Of a stretch of 51,367 nt of DNA, positions 37,510 through 45,873 are shown in pieces. Location of the stretch: positions 1 to 51,367 of the forward strand of contig DASRJH010000123.1 of the NCBI GenBank assembly GCA_035649575.1, given 5' to 3'. The first letter of the stretch is position 1. The number at the start of each line of letters is the position of its first letter. This stretch comes from DASVAL01 sp035649575. GTDB taxonomy: Bacteria > Planctomycetota > UBA1135 > UBA2386. Below the pieces are notes generated by a model. The model saw only the letters and a list, made by a program, of their open reading frames with translations, searched no databases and was not told the origin of the DNA. The translations under genes were made by a program, and so were the position numbers.

Positions 37510-39186
37510 ATGAACCAACGCGCTCCGCTCCTCTTCCTGCTCTGCTCGCTGTCGCTCCAAGCGTCCGCGACCGCACAGATCCCCCCTTCGCTGCCGGAAC
37601 TTCGCAAGACCGTGGTCCACGATCACGGGGGCTTGTGGCCCGAGAGCTTCGCCCTCTACATCGACGGCAGCGTCGGTGTGCACGGCAATCCGTGGCTCGG
37701 AGGTGGCTGGCGCTCCCTGCTTTCGGGTGGCGTGACGGACCTGGCCCGACTCGATGCACTGACTCTCGGCGACTCCGAAGCGGTCGTCATGGTCGGCGCC
37801 AGCGGGCTCGTGACGGCGAGGTGGAATCACACCGCGCACGGCTTCGACCTGGAGACGTGGTCACATCCGCTGCTCCTCAACGCGTTGATGGTGCGCGCCG
37901 CGCCCTTCGCTCCACAACACCTGGTGGTCGTGTTGGCCGAGGACGGTCAGACGCTGCGCGTCTTCCGCCACGGCGCCACCGCCATCACTTCGTTCACGAT
38001 CACGGAGCCCGTGCTCGACTACGAGATCGTCCGCAACGCCAGTGGCGCTGCGCGGCTGTTCGTGGTCACGAGCTTCGGCCTCAGCTGCAGACAGCCCGGC
38101 GGCACGGTGGAGTGGTCACTGCCCGGCATCGGCGGCCAGGTCGTGCGCTGGCCCAAGGACCCGACGACCAGGGCCGCCTGGTTGCATCGCGACATGGCGA
38201 GCGGAGCCTGGCAGATCGCTCGCCTCGGCGACTCCGGCGCGTTGGGCTTCGACGCCATCGGCGACGTGATCGACAACGAACAAGAGCTCTTGGCCGCGTT
38301 CCCGGTCGACGGCGATGCGGATGGCGATGTCGACTGGATCGTCAAGAGCTCGAGTGGGCTGTCGGTGCTGAGGAACGATGGCGCGAACCAGTTCGCTCTG
38401 GCGAACTGGGGACCGGTGTTGATGTCTCTCGCCGATCCGGACTCCATCCCGGACCTCGTCGTCACGCACGGCGGTACACACGTGTACGTGGTCGACGACC
38501 ACGGATTCACGGCGCTCAGTTGGAACGGCATCGACATGATCGACGGCAACGGGTGGGACGACGGAATCGACCTGCTGTTCGAGGGCACGGTCGACACCGC
38601 CGTAGAGCAGGACACCAAGGTGGACTTTCCGGTGAAGGTTGGCGCTTCGTGGTTGGAACCGTTCGTGAAGGTGAGCTGCACAACCCATCTGCAGGTCGTC
38701 GGCTGGCGGCAGTTGCACCCAGTGCCCGGTGGACGCCTGGACGACGCGGCCGAGTCCAACGTCATGTTCCCGCTGCTCAATCCGCCGCCCCAGCCCTCGG
38801 GGGAGACGCATTGGCCGCTCACGGTCACGATGAACCCGGCATGGAACCCGAACGATTGGGACCAGGAGTACTACTGGCTGACGGTCCGACTGGTGCTCAC
38901 CGGATCCAGCGGCGATCTGCTCGATGTCTCCGATCCAGTCACCTTCGCGACTTCGTTGTCGGCTTCCGAGATGGCCACCAATTGGGCCTACCTGCGCAAC
39001 AACTTCCTCGATCCGATGCCCCCGAGCCAGCCCTTGCCTCCGGTGCGGGCTGAGCCCGATGGTGGTGTCGTTGTCGGGGTGATCGTGCGCATCAAGCTCC
39101 CGCCGCCCCCGCCTGCGAGCGGCCTGCCGTCGCCGATGGACGCGAGCCCCGGCGCCTCCTTAGTCCAGTTGCCACAAGGGCCGTAG
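37510..39186 (+). CDS. Secreted FG-GAP/VCBS-like hypothetical protein
   Basis: 558 residues from ATG 37510. Signal peptide about residues 1-23 (ending SATAQ). The body is beta-rich with propeller-like repeats; one segment (FPVDGDADGDVDWIVKSSSGLSVLRN) has the Ca2+-binding D-x-D-x-D-G pattern of FG-GAP/VCBS repeats, and SIPDLVVTHGGTHVYVVDD looks like another blade. A C-terminal domain (about 360-520) of sandwich type follows, and the end is Pro-rich. No enzyme motif seen. A secreted or surface-exposed role is likely. The last 95 bases overlap the end of the convergent CHAT gene. Confidence 0.72.
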   Translation: MNQRAPLLFLLCSLSLQASATAQIPPSLPELRKTVVHDHGGLWPESFALYIDGSVGVHGNPWLGGGWRSLLSGGVTDLARLDALTLGDSEAVVMVGASGLVTARWNHTAHGFDLETWSHPLLLNALMVRAAPFAPQHLVVVLAEDGQTLRVFRHGATAITSFTITEPVLDYEIVRNASGAARLFVVTSFGLSCRQPGGTVEWSLPGIGGQVVRWPKDPTTRAAWLHRDMASGAWQIARLGDSGALGFDAIGDVIDNEQELLAAFPVDGDADGDVDWIVKSSSGLSVLRNDGANQFALANWGPVLMSLADPDSIPDLVVTHGGTHVYVVDDHGFTALSWNGIDMIDGNGWDDGIDLLFEGTVDTAVEQDTKVDFPVKVGASWLEPFVKVSCTTHLQVVGWRQLHPVPGGRLDDAAESNVMFPLLNPPPQPSGETHWPLTVTMNPAWNPNDWDQEYYWLTVRLVLTGSSGDLLDVSDPVTFATSLSASEMATNWAYLRNNFLDPMPPSQPLPPVRAEPDGGVVVGVIVRIKLPPPPPASGLPSPMDASPGASLVQLPQGP

Positions 39187-41707
39187 TGAGCAGCACGGCG
39201 ATCACGACGTACGGGTCGAGCCCGATGGCCGATGGCTCGACAAGTGGTTCGGCGCCCCAACCAGCCAGTGAGATCTGACCGGCGCGGAACGCCTGCGACG
39301 CGTCGCCGCCGGCAGCCGCGATCCGTGCGAGCCGCAGGGCCTCGGCAGGACTGTTGCCAGCGCGCAGCGCCCTGATGAACGCAGCGCCGACCTCGAGGTG
39401 CAGGCTCAGCCGCAGCGGTGCCGGGCTCGCGACCACGGCGGCGGCCCCGGCGAACAGGAAGGCGCCGGCGAGTGTCGCGGCGACGTCGTCGTCACCCATG
39501 CGCACCGGCCCCCGCGCCGCATGGCAGGCAGCGACCACGAGGAGTCCGTGCTGCTGCACCGAAGTGATCTCGGCCGGCGTCAGCGTCCCGGCCGGATGAT
39601 CGCGATCCGGCGCGAAGCCGAGGGCCGGGGGCAGTCCCTCGAACGGTTGCTCGCCATGCGCGAGCAGGATGGTCAGGTCGTGGCGGGCCGCGCGACAGCT
39701 GTCGTTCCAGGCGCCCACCGTGGCCTCGGCGTCGAGGTGACGGGCCGTGGCCGGCGGCAGGCTCGAAAGCCAGCGTTCCCAGCGAGGGCCCGACAACCCC
39801 CCCGAGCCCGCGATGCCGTTGCGCGCGGCGAAGTCGGCAGCGGGCGCGAGCGTCGCGAACACCCTTGTCACCATCTCCGCGCCGGCGGGCCTCGTGCTCG
39901 ATTCGCGACGCAGCACCGCGAGCAGCGGCAAGGATGCGGTCGTCGCCACCGCGAACCGTTCGCCGAAGAGACGGCCGTCCTGCCACGCGAGGCACTCGAA
40001 CGGCACGCCGCCGAGCAGGTTGCCGCCCGTGATCGTCACGTGATGCCACGCGTCGAGCAACGGACCGATCGAAGCGGGCAACAGCGTCTTCGCGAGGTCC
40101 GCGCTGCGCGCACGCACGGCGTCGAGCGACGCCGCAGTCGGGGCCTCGCCGTCGAGCGCCAGCAGTTCCTTCTGCAGCTCCTCCACGTCTCGTCGCAGCG
40201 CGCTCGCACGCGGCAGCACTTCGTGCACGATCCGGCTGCGGTCGAAGGCGAACACGTGCGATTCGTTCCAGGCCGGCACGAACACGAGCACGCCGTGCCC
40301 CGCGGGCAACAGCTGTTCGCGCAGGACAGCCAACGGCAACGGTTCCGCGGCGCGAGCGCGGCTCACCGTCGTGCAGCACTGCACCGACAGCACGTCTTGC
40401 AGCGCGCGTTCGGGCCCGTGCAGCGCGATCGACACGGCGACCAGCTCGGCCAGGATGCGCAGCCGCGAACCGAGCCGCAGGAATCCAGTGCTCTCGCGTT
40501 GCCAGTCGACCTCGCGCCACTCTGCGATCATCTCGTGCAGCACGTCGCGCAGCGTCGCCTCGTGTTGCTCGAGCGTCGGGCGGTCGGCGCCCGTGGTTCG
40601 CGCCAGTTCGGCCGCGATCGGCGCCGACAGCCAGCGGCCGCGACGCGACGGCGAGCGCGCCGCGGCCCGCTGCAACCACGACCTCGCGGCCTCGTGGTGT
40701 CGGTTCCGCAGCTCGAGGTCCGCAGACCAGATCGTCAACAGCTCGGCGTGGCGCGCCTCGAGCCCGGGCCTCGCCAGCAGTTCCGCCATGCGCACGATCG
40801 TTGCACCGGCCCGCGCCGGGTCTCGTTGGGTCAAAAGGTAGTCCGCGGCGACCTCGTGCACCGAGAGCGCCGTGCGGTCTTGGTCGGACAGCGGCCGTCC
40901 GTCGCGCGCCCGGCGCGCCGCGAACTCGGCGCCCGCGACACGGGCGGCGTCGAGCTGTTCCCGGGCGACGAGCAGGTCGAGCTGCCGCAGCAGCACCACG
41001 AACTCGACGCCGAGTGCAGCCGTCCGGTCGGCGTCCGTTGCCGGCACGAGCTGGCTTACGAGCGAGTCCGACTGCGCGAGGCAGCGGCTGGCCTCGTCGA
41101 GTCGCCCCAGCATCACGTTGACGCTGCCCCGCTGGGCGAGCACCTGGGCGCGTTGCAGCGGTGTGAGGATCGTCGCCTCCGCGCGCTCGCACAGGAGATC
41201 GGCTTCGGCCAGTCGCTGCAGCTCCGGCAGGCAGTCGACGCGCAGCAGGCGGCGCTCGAACGCGAAGTCGACCGCGCGCGGCGCCAGGCGCTCGAAGACG
41301 TCCAGCGTATGAATGGCCGCATCGCATTCGTTGGCCGCGGCGAGGTACGCAGCTGCCGCGTAGGTGAACCACTCCGCAACCGCCGGGTTCGTGCCGGCAA
41401 CGGACGCGAGCACGGGCTCGTGCGCCAGCACGCAACGGCTCCGCCCTGCTCCCGAGAGCCAGTCCAGGTTGCATTCGTTGATGGCCCCGCCGACGCTTCG
41501 CAGATACTCGACGTACTGGGTCGGATGCAGCACGGCGAGCGCTCGTTGCATTCCGGCCGCGACGTCCTCGGGCGTCTTCGCCTCGAGCCACGCGATCGGA
41601 AGGGCAGCCGCCTCGCTCTGGGCCAGCGCGGACCGCGACGACCACGCACCCAGCATGGCCAGGAGCGCGGAAAGCGAGACGCCGGGTCCGCGGTGTCGCA
41701 ACAGCAT
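39092..41707 (-). CDS. Exported helical-repeat CHAT-domain (caspase-like) protease with C-terminal membrane anchor
   Basis: 871 residues from ATG 41707, overlapping the upstream stop as TGATG. Signal peptide about residues 1-30 (LSALLAMLGAWSSRSALAQS). Residues about 60-480 are TPR-like helical hairpins (TPLQRAQVLAQRGSVNVMLGRLDEASRCLAQ). The CHAT domain (about 560-815) carries the caspase-type dyad His684 (LLAHGEQPFEG) and Cys728 (VVAACHAARGP), with correct spacing, followed by GAFLFAGAAAVVASPAPL and the helix AFIRALRAGNSPAEALRLAR. A single transmembrane helix (833-850) and a basic tail (RRRRGSRPS) end the protein. The topology places the protease outside the cytoplasmic membrane. It is the third gene of a sigma/anti-sigma-like operon. 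Confidence 0.88.
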   Translation of the reverse strand: MLLRHRGPGVSLSALLAMLGAWSSRSALAQSEAAALPIAWLEAKTPEDVAAGMQRALAVLHPTQYVEYLRSVGGAINECNLDWLSGAGRSRCVLAHEPVLASVAGTNPAVAEWFTYAAAAYLAAANECDAAIHTLDVFERLAPRAVDFAFERRLLRVDCLPELQRLAEADLLCERAEATILTPLQRAQVLAQRGSVNVMLGRLDEASRCLAQSDSLVSQLVPATDADRTAALGVEFVVLLRQLDLLVAREQLDAARVAGAEFAARRARDGRPLSDQDRTALSVHEVAADYLLTQRDPARAGATIVRMAELLARPGLEARHAELLTIWSADLELRNRHHEAARSWLQRAAARSPSRRGRWLSAPIAAELARTTGADRPTLEQHEATLRDVLHEMIAEWREVDWQRESTGFLRLGSRLRILAELVAVSIALHGPERALQDVLSVQCCTTVSRARAAEPLPLAVLREQLLPAGHGVLVFVPAWNESHVFAFDRSRIVHEVLPRASALRRDVEELQKELLALDGEAPTAASLDAVRARSADLAKTLLPASIGPLLDAWHHVTITGGNLLGGVPFECLAWQDGRLFGERFAVATTASLPLLAVLRRESSTRPAGAEMVTRVFATLAPAADFAARNGIAGSGGLSGPRWERWLSSLPPATARHLDAEATVGAWNDSCRAARHDLTILLAHGEQPFEGLPPALGFAPDRDHPAGTLTPAEITSVQQHGLLVVAACHAARGPVRMGDDDVAATLAGAFLFAGAAAVVASPAPLRLSLHLEVGAAFIRALRAGNSPAEALRLARIAAAGGDASQAFRAGQISLAGWGAEPLVEPSAIGLDPYVVIAVLLTTALVATGLRRRRGSRPSATAGRSQAGAAGA

Positions 41708-42378
41708 CAACGCCAGGTCTCCGCCGACCCTGAAGTGGCGAGCACACGGTCCGAGGCATCGAACGCGTTCACGCGCCATTGGAAGCGCTGGGGCAGCCTC
41801 GATCGCTCGGGCGGCGAGGGAAGCCACTGCGTCGCCGTGAGCATGCCTTGGGCGGAGGCTTCGCTGGGAATCGTCAACAGAGCACCCTCGGGCACCGGCT
41901 GGATCTCCAAGCGGTAGTACTGCGCGCCGCGCACCGCGGTCCAGAGCAGCGGCGAACCCTCGGGCCAGGCCGTGCCGTTCGGCGTGAGCACCATGCCCGT
42001 GCCCCCGAGGCGCGGATCGATCGGCTCTTCGCGCCCTGCCCACGGCGACCACAACAGCAAGACGGCCACGGCGGCGACGGCGGCGACGGTCAGCACGAAG
42101 AACCGGCGCCGGTTCCCCGGGGGGGCCTCACCGCGAAAGGCGCGGATCGCCGCCATCGTGTCCAGATGTGGCACTCCGGCCGCAGCCTCGATTGCAGCGG
42201 CACTGGCGCCCAGATCGACCAACTCCGCGATCGTCGCGGCCATCGACCGCCAGCGTACGGCCAGTTCGGGCTCGGCGACGAAGCGGGCCACGACACGCGG
42301 GTCCGCTGGATCGAGGTCGTGGACGGCCAAGGCCTCGAGCACCTGCTCGGCCGCGGCACTGGTCGGATCGATGCTCAT
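41707..42378 (-). CDS. Single-span membrane protein, putative anti-sigma factor
   Basis: 223 residues from ATG 42378, overlapping the sigma-factor stop as ATGA. The N-terminal roughly 90 residues are helical and lack a signal peptide, so should be cytoplasmic. One transmembrane helix follows (93-110, RRRFFVLTVAAVAAVAVLLLW). The C-terminal roughly 110 residues lie outside and look like an Fn3-type sandwich (LLWTAVRGAQYYRLEIQPV, FQWRVNAFDASDRVLATSG). No zinc-binding HxxxCxxC motif of ZAS anti-sigma factors is present. Position between a sigma factor and a CHAT protease, plus this topology, suggest an anti-sigma role. That function is inferred from context only. Confidence 0.7.
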   Translation of the reverse strand: MSIDPTSAAAEQVLEALAVHDLDPADPRVVARFVAEPELAVRWRSMAATIAELVDLGASAAAIEAAAGVPHLDTMAAIRAFRGEAPPGNRRRFFVLTVAAVAAVAVLLLWSPWAGREEPIDPRLGGTGMVLTPNGTAWPEGSPLLWTAVRGAQYYRLEIQPVPEGALLTIPSEASAQGMLTATQWLPSPPERSRLPQRFQWRVNAFDASDRVLATSGSAETWR

Positions 42379-42989
42379 GGCGTGTTCCTCTTCGGAGCGT
42401 GGCGGCGCATGACCACGCCGAGCTCGGTCAGGGCGCGGTAGTAGCGCCCCTTCACGGCGTTCTGCGTGACGCCGAGTCGTGCCGCGACCTCGGCGAACGT
42501 CAGGCCCTCCAGGTGGTGCATGCGCACGACCGCCGCATCGGCGGGGTCGAGCTTCTCGAGCGCGAGCAGCACGAGCTCCTGCCGTTCGAGCTGTTCGAGG
42601 GCGCTGGCCGCAACGCCGGGGACATCCTCTTCGAGGACCGCCGTGCGGGCGCGGCGCCTTCGTCGTATGGCGTTCCGGAGCTCGTAGCTGCACAGACAGT
42701 GCAACCAGGCGTCCAGGGGCACACGCGGGCCGAGCTGATCGAGACGGCGGAGCGCGATGGCCACCGCGTCCTGGGCCACGTCGGCAAGCTCGTCGTGCGT
42801 CAGCGGCGCGCCGAACCGCCGGGACAGACCGGCCAGCATGCGCGGGATCACCCGCATCCGCTCCGCCAGGCGGGCAGTCGCTTCGGCATCGCGCGCCAGG
42901 AACGCGCGCACCAACTGGAAGTCCGCGCTCGGCGCTTGCGCTCCCTCGGCATGCGAATCGCCTGCGCTGGAGTGTAGGGGATCGGACAC
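42375..42989 (-). CDS. ECF-type RNA polymerase sigma factor
   Basis: 204 residues from GTG 42989; a further in-frame GTG at 43037 would add 16 residues, and neither has a strong ribosome binding site. Region 2 is seen in DELADVAQDAVAIALRRLDQLGPRVPLDAWLHCLC and YELRNAIRRRRR (2.4). Region 4 is complete: LEKLDPADAAVVRMHHLEGLTFAEVAARLGVTQNAVKGRYYRALTEL, cited here as its two halves, with the recognition helix VTQNAVKGRYYRAL. Its stop overlaps the start of the putative anti-sigma gene. Upstream, 42990-43543 (554 bases to the ankyrin gene) holds no gene I can support; it must contain the divergent promoters. Confidence 0.9.
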   Translation of the reverse strand: MSDPLHSSAGDSHAEGAQAPSADFQLVRAFLARDAEATARLAERMRVIPRMLAGLSRRFGAPLTHDELADVAQDAVAIALRRLDQLGPRVPLDAWLHCLCSYELRNAIRRRRRARTAVLEEDVPGVAASALEQLERQELVLLALEKLDPADAAVVRMHHLEGLTFAEVAARLGVTQNAVKGRYYRALTELGVVMRRHAPKRNTP

Positions 42990-43543
42990 GTGGCGAGAGG
43001 ATGGCAATCGGAGCTGCCGCCGCGAGGCAGGATACACGCATGCGTCGGGCCAGGGAGTTGCCGCGTTCCGGATTCACGATCCTCTCCTGTCGCAACCGCG
43101 CTGAATGGTTCGGACGCGATGGGTTTGCGGGCCGCGACGGCGAGGGAATTCCGCGGACTCCGAACTTCGCGCGCGGTGCCGACAGAGAGTGCGAGGACTT
43201 CCCCGTGCAACAACCATCCAGCTCTCGGACCCGGTTCCATCATCCAAAGACCCGACTGCCGCGTGGTCTCGCGCACTCGCGAACCATGCTGGCGGCGCTG
43301 CTGCCGCTGTTCGGCGCGCGCGCGCTGACGACCTATGCGGCGAACAGCCAGTCCATCTGGCTGCGCATGGTCAACACGGGCCACAAACACACGGTGAGCA
43401 TCGTCTGGTGACCTCGCAGAGCAGCTCTCCGCGGCGCCACCACGATCGCTGCGTCGTTGGATGCCCGATCACGTGCGCTGGCGCCCAGCCCGAGAGGCGG
43501 TGCCGCGCTCAAGTCCGTCCGGATCACGCGACGATCCAGCGCC

Positions 43544-44398
43544 ATGCAAACGGCATGTGCGGTGGTCCTCCCGATCGTGGCGCTCGTCGGCGCCTGTGGT
43601 CTCCGCTACGAAGGCACTCAGGTCGCGTCCGAGCCGCCCGCTGCCCCGCAGATCGTCGACGCCGTGCTGCAGACTCAGACGAAGACGCCGCGCGCCGATG
43701 CGCGTGTGCAAGATCCCAAGAAGACTGCTGCGCGCGCGGCCGCCTGGTGGAAGGCGCTCGCCGACGGCGACAGGAGGACCGTGGTTTCCCTGCTCGCCAC
43801 CGAGCCGGACCTCCTGCGAGCCCGCGACGAGGAAGGGGACACGTGCCTGCACATCGTCGCGCGCGAAGACAACACGGACCTCCTGGAGCTGCTGGTCAAG
43901 AAGGGGGTCGACATCGACTCGAAGGGACGTCTGCAGGGCACCCCGCTCGGCACCTCGCTCGCGCACAACAAGCCGAAGGCCGCCGAGTGGCTGCTCGCAA
44001 AGGGCGCGGACGTGCGCATGGGCGACAGCAACGGCAAGACGCCGCTGCTGCACGCGAGCACCTGGGGACACACGAAGATCATCACCACACTGCTGCAGAA
44101 AGGCGCCGATCTCACGGTGGTCGACACTGCCGGCGACCAGCCGATCCACAGCGCCGCGCGCAATGGCCGCAAGGACGCTGTCGCGCTGCTGCTCGCCAAG
44201 GGAGCCGACGTGAACGCGCGCGGCTGTGGCGGTGAAACGCCGCTGCACTGCGCCGCGAGCCGCAACAAGGCAGAGGTCATCAAGCTGCTGCTTGCCAACC
44301 GGGCCGACAAGACGATCACGACGCGCGACAGCAAGAAGACGCCGCTGATGATCGCGGAGAAGGAAAAATACGCGGAGTCGGCCGCGGCGCTCAAGTAG
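43544..44398 (+). CDS. Ankyrin-repeat lipoprotein
   Basis: 284 residues from ATG 43544. Lipoprotein signal peptide with lipobox LVGAC (Cys21). After a short linker and a helix (AARAAAWWKALADGDRRTVVSLL), five to six ankyrin repeats fill the rest (GDTCLHIVAREDNTDLLELLVKKGVDID, GKTPLLHASTWGHTKIITTLLQKGADL, GETPLHCAASRNKAEVIKLLLANRADK). Ankyrin lipoproteins mediate protein-protein contacts in the periplasm. No partner is evident; the flanking genes are a sigma operon (divergent) and a transglutaminase lipoprotein gene. Confidence 0.88.
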   Translation: MQTACAVVLPIVALVGACGLRYEGTQVASEPPAAPQIVDAVLQTQTKTPRADARVQDPKKTAARAAAWWKALADGDRRTVVSLLATEPDLLRARDEEGDTCLHIVAREDNTDLLELLVKKGVDIDSKGRLQGTPLGTSLAHNKPKAAEWLLAKGADVRMGDSNGKTPLLHASTWGHTKIITTLLQKGADLTVVDTAGDQPIHSAARNGRKDAVALLLAKGADVNARGCGGETPLHCAASRNKAEVIKLLLANRADKTITTRDSKKTPLMIAEKEKYAESAAALK

Positions 44399-44507
44399 CC
44401 GCTGCCCGTCGCCGGTTGTAGACGACCGCGCGCACGAGGAGGGCCGAAGAGCGAACGGCCCATCGCGGCAAACCTGTGACTTTCCCCGCGCGGCGTACCC
44501 CCTCCCG

Positions 44508-44531
44508 TTGACTTGTCCATGCCGGCATGGA
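44508..44531 (+). promoter_or_regulatory. TTGACT hexamer next to a 16-bp perfect palindrome upstream of the transglutaminase gene
   Basis: TTGACT (44508-44513) resembles a -35 box. TCCATGCCGGCATGGA (44516-44531) is a perfect palindrome placed where a spacer and -10 region would be. No convincing -10 box follows (AACAGT at 44531-44536 is weak). The layout suggests an operator over a promoter. The rest of the 372-base gap 44399-44770 contains no gene I can support. Confidence 0.35.
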
Positions 44532-44753
44532 ACAGTCCTGCCGTCCCCCCCTACCAACCCCCGAAGGAACCCATCGTGCGCCGCCGACACTGACGCCGCT
44601 GAAGCCGGCCTGGCTGGTGTGCGGTCTGCACTCCTTTGGGCCAGACCATCGCGGTTCCCGGCGGGGCCTGACGTTCTTTTGACCGTCGCCCTGACCGGGT
44701 GACGGTGGTCCTTCGCGGTGCGGGCGACGCGTGTCGCCCGGTGCCGGTCTCGC

Positions 44754-44770
44754 GCGGTGTCGCACACCGC
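44754..44770 (+). promoter_or_regulatory. Perfect 7-bp hairpin touching the transglutaminase start codon
   Basis: GCGGTGT (44754-44760) and ACACCGC (44764-44770) are exact complements with a CGC loop, and the ATG begins at the next base. No Shine-Dalgarno sequence is visible. The hairpin would be expected to influence initiation at this start if transcribed. Confidence 0.4.
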
Positions 44771-45871
44771 ATGAACCCGACATCCCGCCTCCTCGCTGTT
44801 ACCCGTCACTCTCCGTCCATCCTGCTGCTAGCTGTCGCGGCGTGTCAGTCGCCGCAGCCGCCGAGCCCGTTCGCGTCGAGCGGCACGTTCAAGGTCGAGA
44901 ACAACCTGACCGTCCCGGTGCCCGCGGGCGCCAAGGAGGTCAAGGTCTGGTTCCCGCTGCCGCGCAACGAAGAAGGCCAAACCGTCTCCGACCTCAAGAT
45001 CGAGGCCCCGGCCGGCTGGAAAGAAGCAACAGACAACCAGGGCAACCACTACGTGCACGCCGCGGTCGCGTCACCCGGTGAGAAGGTCGTCGTCAAGACG
45101 TCGTTCACGGTGACGCGCAAGGAGCAGCGCGCCATCGTCGATCCGGCGAAGACGCGACCGCTGAACGACGCCGAGAAGAAAGAGCACACCGCCGAGCTCG
45201 CCGGCAACACGAACATCGTCATCAACGACGAGATCAAGAAGCTCGCGGCCGAGATCCGCGGCACAGAGACCAACCCGGCGATCGTCTCCCGCAAGCTCTA
45301 CGACTGGGTGCTCGGGAACGTCGAGTACTGGGTCAAGGACCCTTCGAAGTGGAAGGCCTCTCCGGTCGGCAGCAGCGACTACTGCCTCAAGAACAAGACC
45401 GGCAACTGCACCGACTTCCACTCGCTGTGGACGGCGCTCGCGCGCGCCTCGGACATCCCGACGCGCATGAAGTATGGCAGCCTGTTCAAGCCGTCGCTCG
45501 ACGGCGCCGACAAGGACGCGAGCTACCACTGCTGGCCCGAGGCATGGCTGCCGGGCATCGGCTGGGTGCCAAACGACGTCGCCGTCGCCGACATCTTCAC
45601 GGCGCCGCCGATCACGCTCGACGACAACAACCGCGATCGCGTGACGCTGACGACCGCGAACGGCTACAAGGGCCCGGACCAGACGCTCGTCGACTACTAT
45701 TTCAGCAGCCTCGACCCGCGCCGCGTGACCTGGACCCTCGGTCGCGACCTCGTGTTCGAGCCGAAGCAGACCGCGAGCACCGTGAACATGAACGCCAAGG
45801 GCTACGTCGAGGTCGACGGCGCCGAGTTCGCGAAGTTCGACCGCAAGATGACGTTCAAAGAGGTGCACTGA
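44771..45871 (+). CDS. Transglutaminase-like lipoprotein
   Basis: 366 residues from ATG 44771. The signal peptide ends in LAVAAC (Cys25), giving a lipoprotein. Residues about 35-130 form a beta-sandwich (FKVENNLTVPVPAGAKEVKVWFPLP). The transglutaminase/papain-like core has the complete triad Cys213 (KTGNCTDFHSLW), His253 (SYHCWPEAWLP) and Asp269 (GWVPNDVAVADI). The family includes proteases and peptide-crosslinking enzymes acting outside the cytoplasm; the actual reaction cannot be inferred. It is followed after two bases by the TusA-like gene, so it may lead the sulfur-carrier operon. Confidence 0.9.
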   Translation: MNPTSRLLAVTRHSPSILLLAVAACQSPQPPSPFASSGTFKVENNLTVPVPAGAKEVKVWFPLPRNEEGQTVSDLKIEAPAGWKEATDNQGNHYVHAAVASPGEKVVVKTSFTVTRKEQRAIVDPAKTRPLNDAEKKEHTAELAGNTNIVINDEIKKLAAEIRGTETNPAIVSRKLYDWVLGNVEYWVKDPSKWKASPVGSSDYCLKNKTGNCTDFHSLWTALARASDIPTRMKYGSLFKPSLDGADKDASYHCWPEAWLPGIGWVPNDVAVADIFTAPPITLDDNNRDRVTLTTANGYKGPDQTLVDYYFSSLDPRRVTWTLGRDLVFEPKQTASTVNMNAKGYVEVDGAEFAKFDRKMTFKEVH

Positions 45872-45873
45872 GA

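Noticed and set aside
39398..41917. Long open frame on the + strand opposite the CHAT gene
   Set aside because: Antisense shadow. Composition is biased to Arg, Gln and His with no recognisable fold, while the minus strand has the CHAT dyad and coupled starts.
39092..42989. Type III-E CRISPR (Craspase) locus
   Set aside because: No Cas7-11, no repeat-spacer array and no Csx30/Csx31-like gene in the window. The resemblance is only in the TPR-CHAT plus sigma logic.
42990..43543. A gene between the sigma factor and the ankyrin gene (for example the frame ending at 43411)
   Set aside because: Possible frames overlap the sigma gene antisense or give short products without start signals or recognisable sequence.
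44399..44770. A small gene in the gap before the transglutaminase gene
   Set aside because: Frames such as 44508-44702 are Pro/Arg-rich with no ribosome binding site, and the stretch carries palindromes more consistent with regulation.
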